Positions 29,232 to 40,100 of a stretch of DNA of 64,000 nucleotides are shown in pieces (the stretch's first letter is position 1; each line of letters begins with the position of its first letter). The notes beneath the pieces were generated by a model. The model was not told where the DNA came from. It saw only the letters and a list, made by a program, of their open reading frames with translations, and searched no databases. A program made the translations under genes and the position numbers. The DNA comes from Girardinichthys multiradiatus (lineage: Eukaryota > Chordata > Actinopteri > Cyprinodontiformes > Goodeidae), in contig NC_061812.1 of the NCBI RefSeq assembly GCF_021462225.1, positions 46,915,363 through 46,979,362 on the forward strand, given 5' to 3'.

Positions 29232-32200
29232 CTAGCTGGTCATTTTATTGCGTAGCAGGTAAGCATTGGTGATTTGATTCATCACCACCGTGGCAGGGGA
29301 GAGAGGCAGCATGGCAAAAACCCACCATCCTATCCCCTTCACTGTTGCCTGAAACCAGTCTGAGAACATGGCCAAGATGACCGTCACTGTGGCCAGCAGG
29401 TAGACCACCAGGCCACAGGTGGCATGGTACAGCTTAAGTCGGGCCGGGGAGGGGGATAGCCGAAGCTGCTTGTGGAAAATCACACAGATGCCGCAGGCTG
29501 CTTGAAGCAGAGAGGCAGTGAGGGTGCTGAAACCCAGTAGACTGTGCCAGGACACCAGGTGGGGAAGCTCAGACACCGTCTTGCTGGCCAGTATGAAACC
29601 AAGCCCGACTGCTGCAGCTATCAGGACCAGAGCCTGGCACAACCAGTGGAAACGGACTTTATTTTTCCGAGACTTGAAACAGAAGATGGTTCCCTCGGCA
29701 GAGAAGAGGAGGATTCCTTCAGTCATGCACAAGCAGTACTGCAGAAAGAAGAAAGTATGTCAGCAATGCTGGCTGGTTTTAGTTGAAGGTGCAAAAATGG
29801 GACACAAATAAAAATACACATTTCAGGACTGTTTATGATGTAATTCTGCACTCTGGCTAAAGCAATTTTATTCTACAGCAGTCCCTAATACTGTTTTATA
29901 TAAATGTTGACTTGTTGATACAATTATAACAGTGGCGTTTGTTTCCACAGGATTTGATTTTAAACTGTTAACATTTTCAGTGTAATGACTATAACTACAG
30001 AACCACAGTAGATAATGACAGAGATCCACTTTCTTTTTTCAGTTTCCTGAATTACATGATCTTCACAGTGAGCTCATTATTGCCCCTTCAGCTTCCTGTC
30101 CCTGTGTCTGAAGAGGTCAGAACTGAAGCTCATTGGTTCTGTCTCCTTAGGGTGCGTTTTTGAAGATCCACAGAAAATATGCAAACATCCAATCAAAAAT
30201 AAAATGATCATGGCTAAGATAATTCATTTTGGACATTTGTGTGTCTTCAGAAGATCACTGAACGCTTCATGATTACCTTCCAGCACTCAGGAATGAGCTG
30301 TTCCTGATAGCAGAGCAGAGAGGCATGATGTCTGCATGCATGTGCGCGCACACACACACACAGAGCTGTCTCTTTGTACTGACACTTATCATGCTGTGCT
30401 CACAAACACAGACTAACTCACCACCCCAAAAAACATCTGGTCTCATATCAGAAAGCTTAATGCCTACACTGCCAGATTGTAGAGCACTCTGTAATATAAA
30501 ATAGATGAAGCAGTGTTTGCTGTTAGCGCGCCCGGCACCAGCATCAATTATTTACAATGGAAAGATGACAAAGATACAAAGACTGGAGGCTCTAAATGGG
30601 GAATGACTGTTGAGTCACCAGAAACCCTGCTGCTCATGTAGCCATTTCAACCTGTTTTATTAAGCAGTACAGCTAAGCAAATAAAAAGAGCTTTATATAT
30701 GATGAAACCCTAATCAGTTAAACTGTCTTAAACCTTCATAAAGTAAAGCTGTCATTATTAATAAGGTATGAGTGGATAAATGGAACTTTAGAGTCATTGT
30801 GTATGGAATTCAAGCAAAACAAGTAGAACATTAAACCAAGGTGAAATGAAATAAAACAGCAAACATCATGCCTGATTTGTTTAACTTTGTTGATTTAGAA
30901 AAAAACATTTTCTAATAATTCAAGGCCAAAGGCCTTTTATAGTTTAAAAAAAAGCTCTGCAGCCCTCAATTTTCCATCTCATTGAGAACAATAACATCAG
31001 CTGCATAAAGAGAGGTTATCCATTCAGACTGCCCACTTCAAGTCCGACCCAACACATCTACTGTCAGCTTAGCTTTTAGGAAAATAATGGCAGCAAAATT
31101 CCTGTTGTGGGTGTTAGGAGCTGGTGGAATAGTTGCTAATATTATTAATGCTTACTCAGGAGGAGGGATTGCTGTCGCAGGGCTTATTTCTGTGACCATC
31201 TTCTCACAGAAATAAAGAGGACTGTGAGAAAATGGTCACAGGAAGAAGCCTTGCAAGGTTGCTTTGAGGCTACAGACTGGGACGCACTGTGCCAGCCACA
31301 TGGAGAGAACATCAATGCCATGACTGAGTGTGTAACCGACTATATAAACTTCTGTGTGGATAACACCATCCCCACCAGAACCGTAAGATGCTTCCCCAAT
31401 AACAAACTCTGGATGACCAGTGACCTGAAGGAGCTGCTTAACAAGAAAAAAAGAACCTTCAGAGAAGGAAACAGGGAATTATTGAGGAGTATACAGAAGC
31501 AACTTAAAGTCAAGATAAGCGATAGCAAGAAGGTGTACAAGAGGAAGCAGTAGAGCAAGTTCCAGCAAAACAACATCAGAGATGTGTAAGACAGACCACT
31601 ACAGGAGATCCACAGCCATCAGCATCTACAGTGACTTTTTGAAGAAACCGGCATAATATGAGCTACAACATTTAATTTCCCTTCGAGATGAAGAAAGTAC
31701 TTTGAACTGAATGAATTGAATGAATGGCTCAAGGCAACTGGCTCGGCTTTATTAGCAAGAAAACTTTCTTCCAACTAGCATTATAAAGATTATTTGACTG
31801 CTTTGCATTGTAACGTGGATCAGACTGGAATGTATATAATTAAATTTGAATCTGTATATATGACTGGATTGTATATTTCTGTATAGAAGCCTGGATATAT
31901 TTATTACAGATTGGCACTATGTTCATCATTTTTCTCATTTCTAATTTTGACAGAAAAAACACGAGTTGATTGACATAAATAAATTCCAGAAAGAGTCACT
32001 AATAATATATTAGCCCTTCATAAGACACGTTAAGCTCTATCCCAATTGTACAGAGATATTTATGATCAAATAATCTTGGCAAAAACTAAGGGTTATTGAA
32101 CCATGTGGGCTGCCAGACTGAATTAATTTTTTATATAATGCTTTAAAACAACCAACCAGACAGCCAAAGGGCTTAACAATAAAATCATAGAAATAATTCA

Positions 32201-33925
32201 AAACAAAAAACTGCTCAGAAATTCAGAATATCCTCCACATTTTGGATTTTAATGAGGCAGGGTGAAAACGTTTATGATCGTTAGCTACCAGTTTTGTTAG
32301 GTTAGAATTTGTATCGGTTTACAGTTAAGAGAGGTCAACTGGTTTGGACAAAGCAATTTCCCAATGACTAGTTCCTAAAAACAGTGTGCAAACTGGAGCT
32401 GTGTGTGTGTGTATAAAGAGACTGGAAACTTACTGCAACAGACATGCACAGGGGATGCCAAGAAAACAGACCTGCAAAACAGAGAAACATCAATGAGAAT
32501 TTAACATCCAAAAAGTCTATGTAGGTTTGTAGGCAGAGCTGAGATAAAAACTAAGAATATGGCGCAGCGTGGGTGGTGTAGGGGTTAAGTGCGCAACCAT
32601 GTGTAGCAGCTATAGTCCTCAATGTGGCTGTCCTGGGTTCAAGTCCTGGACTCAGCGACCTTTGCCAAATGTCTCTCCCTCTCTTTGGCCTCTTTTCAAC
32701 CTACTGTCAAAAAATGGAAAATAAAGGCCTCTAGTGCTGCAAAAAAACATGATGCACCATGTCTCACACTTTGAACATAACAAAAAGTTAACTATACTCC
32801 ACTGGCCTGAAATAGATCTCAATTCAAAGGAGCAACTTTGATGTGTTGGAACCTGAGATTCCTTTCATAGATGTGCAGCTGACATGTGTGACATTATCAT
32901 GTCAGTCTGGGGCAAAATCTCCGGGGAATATATCAACACCTTGTTGAATCCATGCCACAAAGGATGAAGGGAGTTCTGAAAGCAAAGGGGGGTCCAATCC
33001 AGTATTAATAACGTCCACAGCTATCAAAAAACATTTTCTGTTTTCTTACACAGGGCATGTGTGCTGTATTGTTAAGATAGGGCAGCTGGTAATTATAATA
33101 GATTAGATATTTGCTAGGTCTTGCAGTAGGAAATTGCATGTTCTCTTTAAGTGCGGAGGAAAGGGAAGTGGTTGAATAGGATGCCAGGGATCTGAGACGG
33201 GGCTGGATGGGAAGACAAACAGCAACAACCAAAAGAAAGCAGTAAGAACACAGACACACACGGCGACATCTGTTAACATTGGCTGAGACAGTAGTAGTAT
33301 GTTTATATTCGGAGTTAATGTTAACAGCTCCTAACTCCTATTTTTTCTATATGGCCCAACTTTATATATATAGGAAACAAACCTTTAACAATTCAGCACA
33401 GTGCATTGGTCTTACGATGTTTGCGTCGTCTTTCACAAAATGCTCCTGAAGCTGAATCTTTAACTGTATTACATTGAATGCAGCATTAGGAGAGTTTCTA
33501 TTAGTCGACCTGCATGGGCTACATGGTAACGAAAGTACAAACCTGCTGAGAGGATGACATCCCAGCAGGTCATATACAAACAGCCCATGTGCTGATCTCC
33601 CTATCCTCTGAGCATCCCTTCGGATGGAACCCTGCAGAACACTGAGAAGAACACAGCAAACTAATCACGCGATTAAGGTCTCTTCTGTGATTGCTTCCAG
33701 CAAATCAACAATCAGTCCTTGTTGCTAAGCAAGTTTATAACCCATGAAAGCGCCTTAAATACACTCACTGGTTCCGGGTCTGGACAGCACAGAGATGATG
33801 AGAGTAAGGCCCAGACCCACGACATGAGCTGCGATCAGAGCAGCTCTGCGAAGCCAGACGTAGAGCCAGAAGTCCCGCATGCCCAGCCCGTCTCCCACAG
33901 GGCTGTACTCCACGTCAAACGGCAT
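29232..33925 (-). CDS. cyb561d1: Cytochrome b561 domain-containing protein 1 (3 exons, one 38-bp microexon)
   Basis: Exons in order: 33925-33769, 32471-32434, 29738-29232, with donors GTGAGT and GTAAGT and clean acceptors; phases 1 and 0 close to 233 aa. Start chosen at 33925 (MPFDVEYSPVG). The protein has about six predicted membrane segments. Conserved His at 58 (SLFSWHP), 96 (FHW), 130 (SWHSLLG) and 170 (LYHATCG) fit the four haem ligands of b561 proteins, which carry electrons across a membrane, usually from ascorbate. 'VSELPHLVSWHS' and 'TCGLVVYL.ATVTV' fit CYB561D1 better than D2 from memory. atxn7l2 lies upstream in the same orientation, as recalled for human. An out-of-frame upstream ATG at 33954 overlaps the start. 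The introns hold an L2 fragment, a SINE and a Tc1 piece. Confidence 0.93.
31087..31215 (+). CDS. 42-codon hydrophobic Gly/Ala-rich ORF (uncertain)
   Basis: Starts MAAKFLLWVLGAGG and ends LISVTIFSQK, stop at 31213-31215. The whole peptide is hydrophobic with a GGG run, enough for one or two membrane segments. It sits antisense in cyb561d1 intron 2, immediately before an L2 fragment at 31216. The pattern 'A.GGGIAVAGL' is faintly like the ISG12/IFI27 glycine-alanine-rich family, but this is only a resemblance. I see no promoter or splice partner; it may be chance or a relic. Confidence 0.25.
   Translation: MAAKFLLWVLGAGGIVANIINAYSGGGIAVAGLISVTIFSQK
31216..31710 (+). mobile_element. L2-type LINE fragment (second L2 family), internally deleted
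   Basis: Encodes 'RTVRKWSQEEALQGCFEATDWDAL', '[22 protein letters not shown]' and 'QQNNIRDV', the endonuclease to reverse-transcriptase linker. It then jumps to the polyprotein C-terminus (near 31590, CTACAGGAGATCC...CAGCATCTACA) and ends in the 3' tail (TTTAATTTCCC...). The same pieces appear at 43990-45150, and the 3' tail in reverse at 61351-61560. Dead copy. Confidence 0.75.
32555..32750 (+). mobile_element. tRNA-derived SINE, copy 2
   Basis: GTGTAGGGGTTAAGTGCGC (A-box side) and GGTTCAAGTCC (B box) form the tRNA-like head. The body CAAATGTCTCTCCCTCTCT and the tail AATAAAGGCCTCTAGTGC with an A-run match the copy at 10218-10415. Located in cyb561d1 intron 1. Confidence 0.8.
32765..33005 (+). 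mobile_element. Tc1/mariner transposase C-terminal fragment (family D type)
   Basis: Ends with 'NTLLNPCHKG*REF*KQRGVQSSIN', the decayed form of the common fish Tc1 C-terminus 'HLVESMPRRI.AVLKAKGGPT.Y'. Upstream bases correspond to the region before it. I judged it to be the same family as the N-terminal fragment at 19105-19538 from memory of the family. Confidence 0.5.
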
Positions 33926-34160
33926 GCTGCTGCTGGCTCTGTTCTGTCAACCATGCTGAGCTGAGGGTTGAGATGCGGCGTGTTCGACGTGACGGTCCAT
34001 GAGCTGCATCGTCGTGTGGGAGAAGGAAGATACGCCTCCGCGGCGAAGGGAGAGGAAACCTGCGGCGGCCTGGTCACCAACAAGCACTGCTACTTCCGGT
34101 ATATTCCAGGAAGCCCAGAACCAGTTAGCTCTGCGAATCTGAGCCAAAAAGTGTTATACA
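33926..34160 (-). promoter_or_regulatory. cyb561d1: cyb561d1 5'UTR and probable promoter
   Basis: The bases upstream of the start are the most CpG-rich of the neighbourhood (GCCTCCGCGGCGAAGG, GGCGGCC near 34030-34070), consistent with a small CpG promoter. No TATA box is obvious. An upstream ATG at 33954 opens a 39-codon frame that overlaps the main start. Confidence 0.45.
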
Positions 34161-37120
34161 TGCGATCTATGATCTTAGCCCTAAGGTGCGCTGACGATCG
34201 CGTAAAAAGCCATCATAAATAGTCCCTAAACACTGATTTACCATGGCAACCGTAAATAACATATTTATAAACCAAATCTTAGATAAATGTCAGACTACAT
34301 GCTGTTAGAATTTATTGTAAATTCTGTCTGGCCTGTGCTCTCTCCTTACTTTGGCTTGGCGCCACAGTAAAGACGCCACGGAACCAAGTAATCCCTGATC
34401 ACACGTATGCACGCATATATAGTGTGAAAAAGTGAGAAAGCAGCAGAGGGCGCATGGTAAACAGGGCCGTAGCCAGACTTTAAAAAATACTGACGTCCAC
34501 CACTCATTATCCCCCTGCACATCAGTTACAATAAAGACAACTTCATTAAAATTGAAGCATTTATTTAAAACGTAAGTGACTTGACTGCGACGTGTACTTA
34601 TGTGTGGATCCATGGGGAGTGACATCATCTGAGGCAACAGGGGACTCAACCACGATGACTCACTGAAATGACATGAATTAGTTTATATGAATGTTGATTG
34701 TTCTCACACTCTCAGCTTTCTCTCCTGACAAATCAAAAACTTAGACTAAAGTTATCCACCTGCCTTAGTCTGTCTTGAAGTCTGAATTAATTTCAGATTT
34801 GACTCACTGAAATACTTTTCTAAAAGCACAAACATGAATAAAGTGTGCTTTATTAAGTAATGCACACATTTAATAGTGAACCTGTAATTTTGTACTGTAT
34901 TCTTTGCAGTCAAATTTAGCCTGGATATCACTGTAATAACACATCTATCCGTGGTCAGTAGTAGTCTAGAGTGAATGTAATAAAGGCCAGTCAGTTTGTG
35001 TTTGTCTAGAATAACACGGGGACATGGGTCTCAGCAACATATCCTGGCTGGAGCGGATGGACAGCAGCCATCTTTTTAACCATGGTGTCCTCAATGGTAG
35101 CTACAACCATGATGGTAAACAGCTGCATCCTTGAATAGACCACCACGCTAACATTTTAACATTACAGCTGAAGCACTAAAACTTATAAAGTAGTGGATTT
35201 GTTTTCCTTAAGGTGTAATAAATCTGTTGAAAAACTGACTGACTGACGCAGCTGAAGTACGAAATATAATTTGAGAAAATTTAGACATGATTTTATAAGT
35301 TATTGCAGTAAATATGTGAGCTGTAGTCATTTACAACAATACTGAACTGTTGTAACCCTGTGTTTAATCTTAAAGTTAGATTTTCTTACCAAAAGAGAAA
35401 TATAAACAGTGCGGTACCACAGAAAGGTCCAGAGCACGAAACAGAACATGTCCTAGTATGATAGATCATTTCTCTCCCCATTCACATTTCTATACAAACA
35501 GCGCTGTTGTCCATTACCAACAGATGGCTGGTCGCCATCAGAGGTCTTTTTACACAGCAATTTGACCCAGTTTGTTTTTTAGGTAAATACCAGTTAAAAT
35601 AAGCATGTCAAACTAAATAGAAATGCCATCAATTTGTGCAGAGAGGATAAGATGGAGCCATTCATTCCCACTTCTAATTTTGATGGGAATTGTAATGTTA
35701 TGCAAAATATCACATGCAACAATGACATCAGATCCTCTCTGTGATGACTAGAGCTTAAACAAGAACTAGATCAGATCGGATCTGAAAACTGCCAGCTGAA
35801 ATGTGGCTCCAGTTCTGCAGTGGGCCACACTAACACATTGCTGAGGTTCCAGCTCAACAGAGGCTGGCAGGGATATCCTCTGTACCCCAGGGGATATCTC
35901 TGAAATCCTGCTGTAATTACAATGGATATATTTTAGTATCCTCTAGAGGAAACACAGAAAAATTTGTACAAAACTTTAGGTTCCTTGCTGTGCAGATGGG
36001 TCAGGCTAAATTATGTATGCCTGCAAATCATGTTCTAAGACAGACAACTTGACATCCCCACATTAGTTATGATGTGCACTGCTTCATATCTTCACAGAGC
36101 AGTGACAGATAGATGTGTCCATCTAAACATTTTATTACATTTAGAAGCTCTGCACAATATGTTAAATAAGGAATTGACCTCAGTCTGAGGTCGCTGCAGG
36201 TGTTTGGTCTCCATTCTCATCTTTTCTACTCAAGAGTTACATGCTCTGACAGAAGAGTGACTAATTTTTGAGTTGGACCACTCTTAGATTAGGAATAATC
36301 CATTTGACATGGAAGGTAAACCTAACACCACAAAAGCAACAACAAAAAAAACTAGAGTGCAAGGCACAGATAAAACATTAAAAAGCTGACAGAATTCTGC
36401 AGATAGTTCTGTTCAGATTATTTTAGCCAAACAGAAGTTCAGGTCATTAGAAGAAAGAATATATTCACTTTTTGTCAATTAGGGGTTGGCATTTTTGTTT
36501 ATTTCTATTCTTAGGTCATTTTTGTGATTTTACACAGCTATGTTTGACGTGGTGTTTGATATAATTTCAAAGATCAAATTTCAATATGTTCATATTGCAA
36601 AAGCATTTCTGCAGTCTAACAAAAATGACAAATTTAACCGTCATGTTTTTAATGTATAAGCCATGTAAACAATCACGCTGGCCAATACTCCCAGATCAGA
36701 GGACCAGTGGGACTGGATAAGGAAGATGTGAGCTGCATAAGCTGCTACCAAACAAAAGGACCCACATGCAGTCCTGCTGGAGGACAGGTACCAACACAAA
36801 TAACAGACTCAGACACAGAAACCAAGTGGAAATAACATTTTTAATAAACCAACATATTCAATTTAGCAGCATAACCAGATGGTCTTGAGGTATTTCTAAA
36901 TCCATACTCTATGTTTCACCCCAGCATCCTGCTCCATGTTCATCCATCCCCACACAGCATACCAACAGGTCCATACAGCACAAACACCACCCAGCCCATC
37001 CATACTGGAACAGACGCTCAGTACACAAAATGCAAACACACCCACACAAATAGAGTCCTGTTGGCTCAGTCAGACTGAGTGGAGCTGGCTCCCTCTTAGT
37101 GGCTTGTAAGGCAAGCACAC
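34161..37120. other. Intergenic region between cyb561d1 and atxn7l2
   Basis: AT-rich DNA with no gene I can support. Possible atxn7l2 3'UTR occupies its right end (leftwards from 37121), with AATAAA on the minus strand at 36498-36503 as one possible poly(A) signal. The rest shows no named repeat. Confidence 0.5.
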
Positions 37121-40100
37121 TTAATGGTGCAGTTTTGGCTGCAAGACAAAAGAAAACAGTTTACAGTTAGTAAGAGAGGCAGGGTTACACTTCCAACACA
37201 TCTATTTAACAAACTCATAACATAGCACAGACTAGATGAGTGCTCGGTTGCTGTTCTATATTCAGGAGAAACTTGATTTAAATAGCACTTCACTTTCTAT
37301 ACAACATTCTTAACAGACATTTAATCCAGACATTGCCTGGTGTTATGCTGATTAACTTTTTAGACCTAAGGTTGATGTTTTTGCAGCAAATATTTATGTA
37401 GGTTTATTTCAGCTGTTTTTTCAGCACTATTGGCCTTTATTTCCTTAGCAAGTCAACAGAAAAGGGGTAAAGTGAGTTAGAAGACATGCAGCAAATATGG
37501 CTGGACCAGGAGTAGAACCAGCTCTCGGGCTGATCACAGGCCGATACATGGGCCATGCGTTTTTACCCCTGTGCCTCTAGTACACCTGTTTCTAGCCAAA
37601 TCATTATTTTAAAAGGCTGCCAATGGCAACACCCATATAAATCACACTCTTGCAACATACAAGCAGTTTATAAACCAGAAGAAAACAGAGACTGATGACT
37701 TTGCACAAAAGCAGAAAATGGCAATGGATATGAAGATGTTCACACAACATATGCTTGCTAACGATGATTTTAAGGATAACTTGGCTGTAGCCGTGTAAGT
37801 GTTCTACTCCATGTAAAATTATGCCTTTCTCATACCGTTTCATCAAAGTTATATGGAGCTTAAAGATACTTTCTAGAGAGTATTATTCTTTTATGACACA
37901 TAGCATGAAATTATTACACATAATTACATTAGTAAAGATTTGGATCATTTTCGTTTAAACACCAGAATAATGTCATTTAGTCTGTTATGCTACCTTAACT
38001 TTGTTATGATCATGTTAAAAGGTGCATCAAATTCTGGCCTACTCATCTTTACAGAACTAATGTAATTCAGTCACATTGGAGAGTTTGAGCATGAACTACC
38101 TTTGTAAATCATGCCACAACATCTTAATCAGATTTAGGTTTGGACTTTGAATAAGCCATTCAGAGATGGACTTCAATTTAGATCTTTTCTCCGCTTTATA
38201 ATAAACACATTCAATTAAATACTGCATTTTGTGTTATCTTTGTCTGATATTTAAGTCTGTTTGATCTGAAACATTTACGTGCAACAAACATGCAGAAATA
38301 ATCACCCTCTCACCACTTTATGACCCTATCCATTTGTCAGTGTGGCGTGTGTAAAATACAGATATAGAGGAAAACGAACAGTCAGCATCCCCCCCCGGAA
38401 AATAAAATCCTGTGTTCCCATCTGTGAGTGGACAGCATTCAGCATTTCCGTCAGTCATACTGGCCAATCACATCACTTTGACACCTCAAGTCACATTCAC
38501 CTGTCAGCACTAATAAACATTCACACAAGACAATTGGGGTTCAACGTCTTGCCTAAGGACACTTAGACATACATATATGGAGGGAAGCTGGAGTCAAACT
38601 CGGATGACTTCTCTACACACCGATAGAAACCCTAAACAACAACAGCTTGGTGTGGAGCTAGGTTTCACCTAGATAGTGGATCATTCAGTGTGGTTTTATT
38701 TTCAACATATAAAAATAAAGTAGAAGTCTCTTCTTGTTTGAAGCCCCATGCACCTGCTAGATGGAGATGGACACCTGCCACTTCAGGCTGGGAATCCCTG
38801 CTCTGCCAGGTTCTAAGAGACTCCATAAGTTTCAGGATGTGAAGTATTTAGTTGAATAACCATAAACTAATAATTCTGCTCAGACACAGCTGCAAATATG
38901 CACAATACCTTCTTAAACCAGGTTACTCTGATAAAGCTTGTTTATATGCACCTTCTGTGTGGCCAGCTTCTTCTCCATCTCCCCATCCAGACTTCCACTC
39001 TTACTGTCCTTCCAAGGGTAGAAATTGGAGCGTGGAGAGGATGAGGTGGCAGAGCTAGAGGAGGAGGAAGGCAGGCGCTGCACTGAGAGTTTGGATGAGG
39101 GGGAGTGTTCCTCTATGCAACCCCCCTTTCGTTTCTTCAGTCCCTGATATTCCAGAAATGTTCTCCCAGTCCCCTGCCCATGGAGTCCTGAGTCCCCCAC
39201 ACTGGTACGATTGTGGGAATTATTAGCAAAGGAGGGATCTAGGGGTGAGGAATGGCTCAGAGGAGGGTTTGTCCGTTTGTAAGTCCAGACTGCCTTGGCA
39301 GCAGGGGAGTGGGACTCCGAGACAGGAGGCTGGGGACGTGGTTTACTACTGGGGGAAAGAGTGCCATTGGTCTGTCCGTGAAGGAGAAGAGAAGAACTGG
39401 GGGCTTTGGAAGAGGAAGAATATGATGAGGAGGAGACAGTAGAAGATGAGGGACCTCTGTCCTGCAAGATGATGCAGTTCCTCTCAGGGCCAGAGTGTTC
39501 TCCTTCCTGGGAAGGAACTTTTCGCTTGCGGAAGGCAGCGGCAGCAGCAGCCTCCTCTCGCAGCTTCAGCATTTGTTTGCTAGGGCGCCCCACTGGATTC
39601 CTAGGTCTGCCCGAACCCACCTGACGCACCATGGCAGGCTTTCCCAGAGACATGGAATGAGAACCAGCAAAGCTACTACTGCTGCTGCCCCCAGAGTTCT
39701 CTGATTTAATGGCTGTTGGTGGTCTTCCTGGTCCACGACTGGAAGAGGATGAAGCATTTTTGAGAGAGGAGCTCATATGACTTCCTGCACGGACCTTAGA
39801 ATGAAATGAAGAGGAGGATGAGGTTGTTATGGAGACAGGAGAGGAAGAGCTGATGGACTTGGCTGATGGCGTTGGCAACAGAAGGTCTGTGGCTTGAGGT
39901 ATTTTCCTGGATGAAACAAAAAGGATCCATTAATAAATCTAAGATGCATCTCATGGGAAAACAAGCGAAGCAGCTTAAAATCAAAACAATTTTCCCAAAA
40001 TATTTTGTTTTATCAGGGGGACAATGTAAAAGTTGGAGAATCATCCATCATCTTGCAAAAAAGCGTAAATATAGCAGACATTCCCAACCTGGAATTCAGA

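Noticed and set aside
33005..34083. Other frames around the cyb561d1 first exon (for example MLVTRPPQVSS)
   Set aside because: They overlap the true exon in another frame; only the frame from 33925 joins in phase to the SLFSWHP microexon.
39245..39704. Plus-strand open frames across 39245-39704
   Set aside because: They are the antisense of the Ser-rich atxn7l2 exon 39906-38952; the low-complexity composition of that exon keeps opposite frames open.
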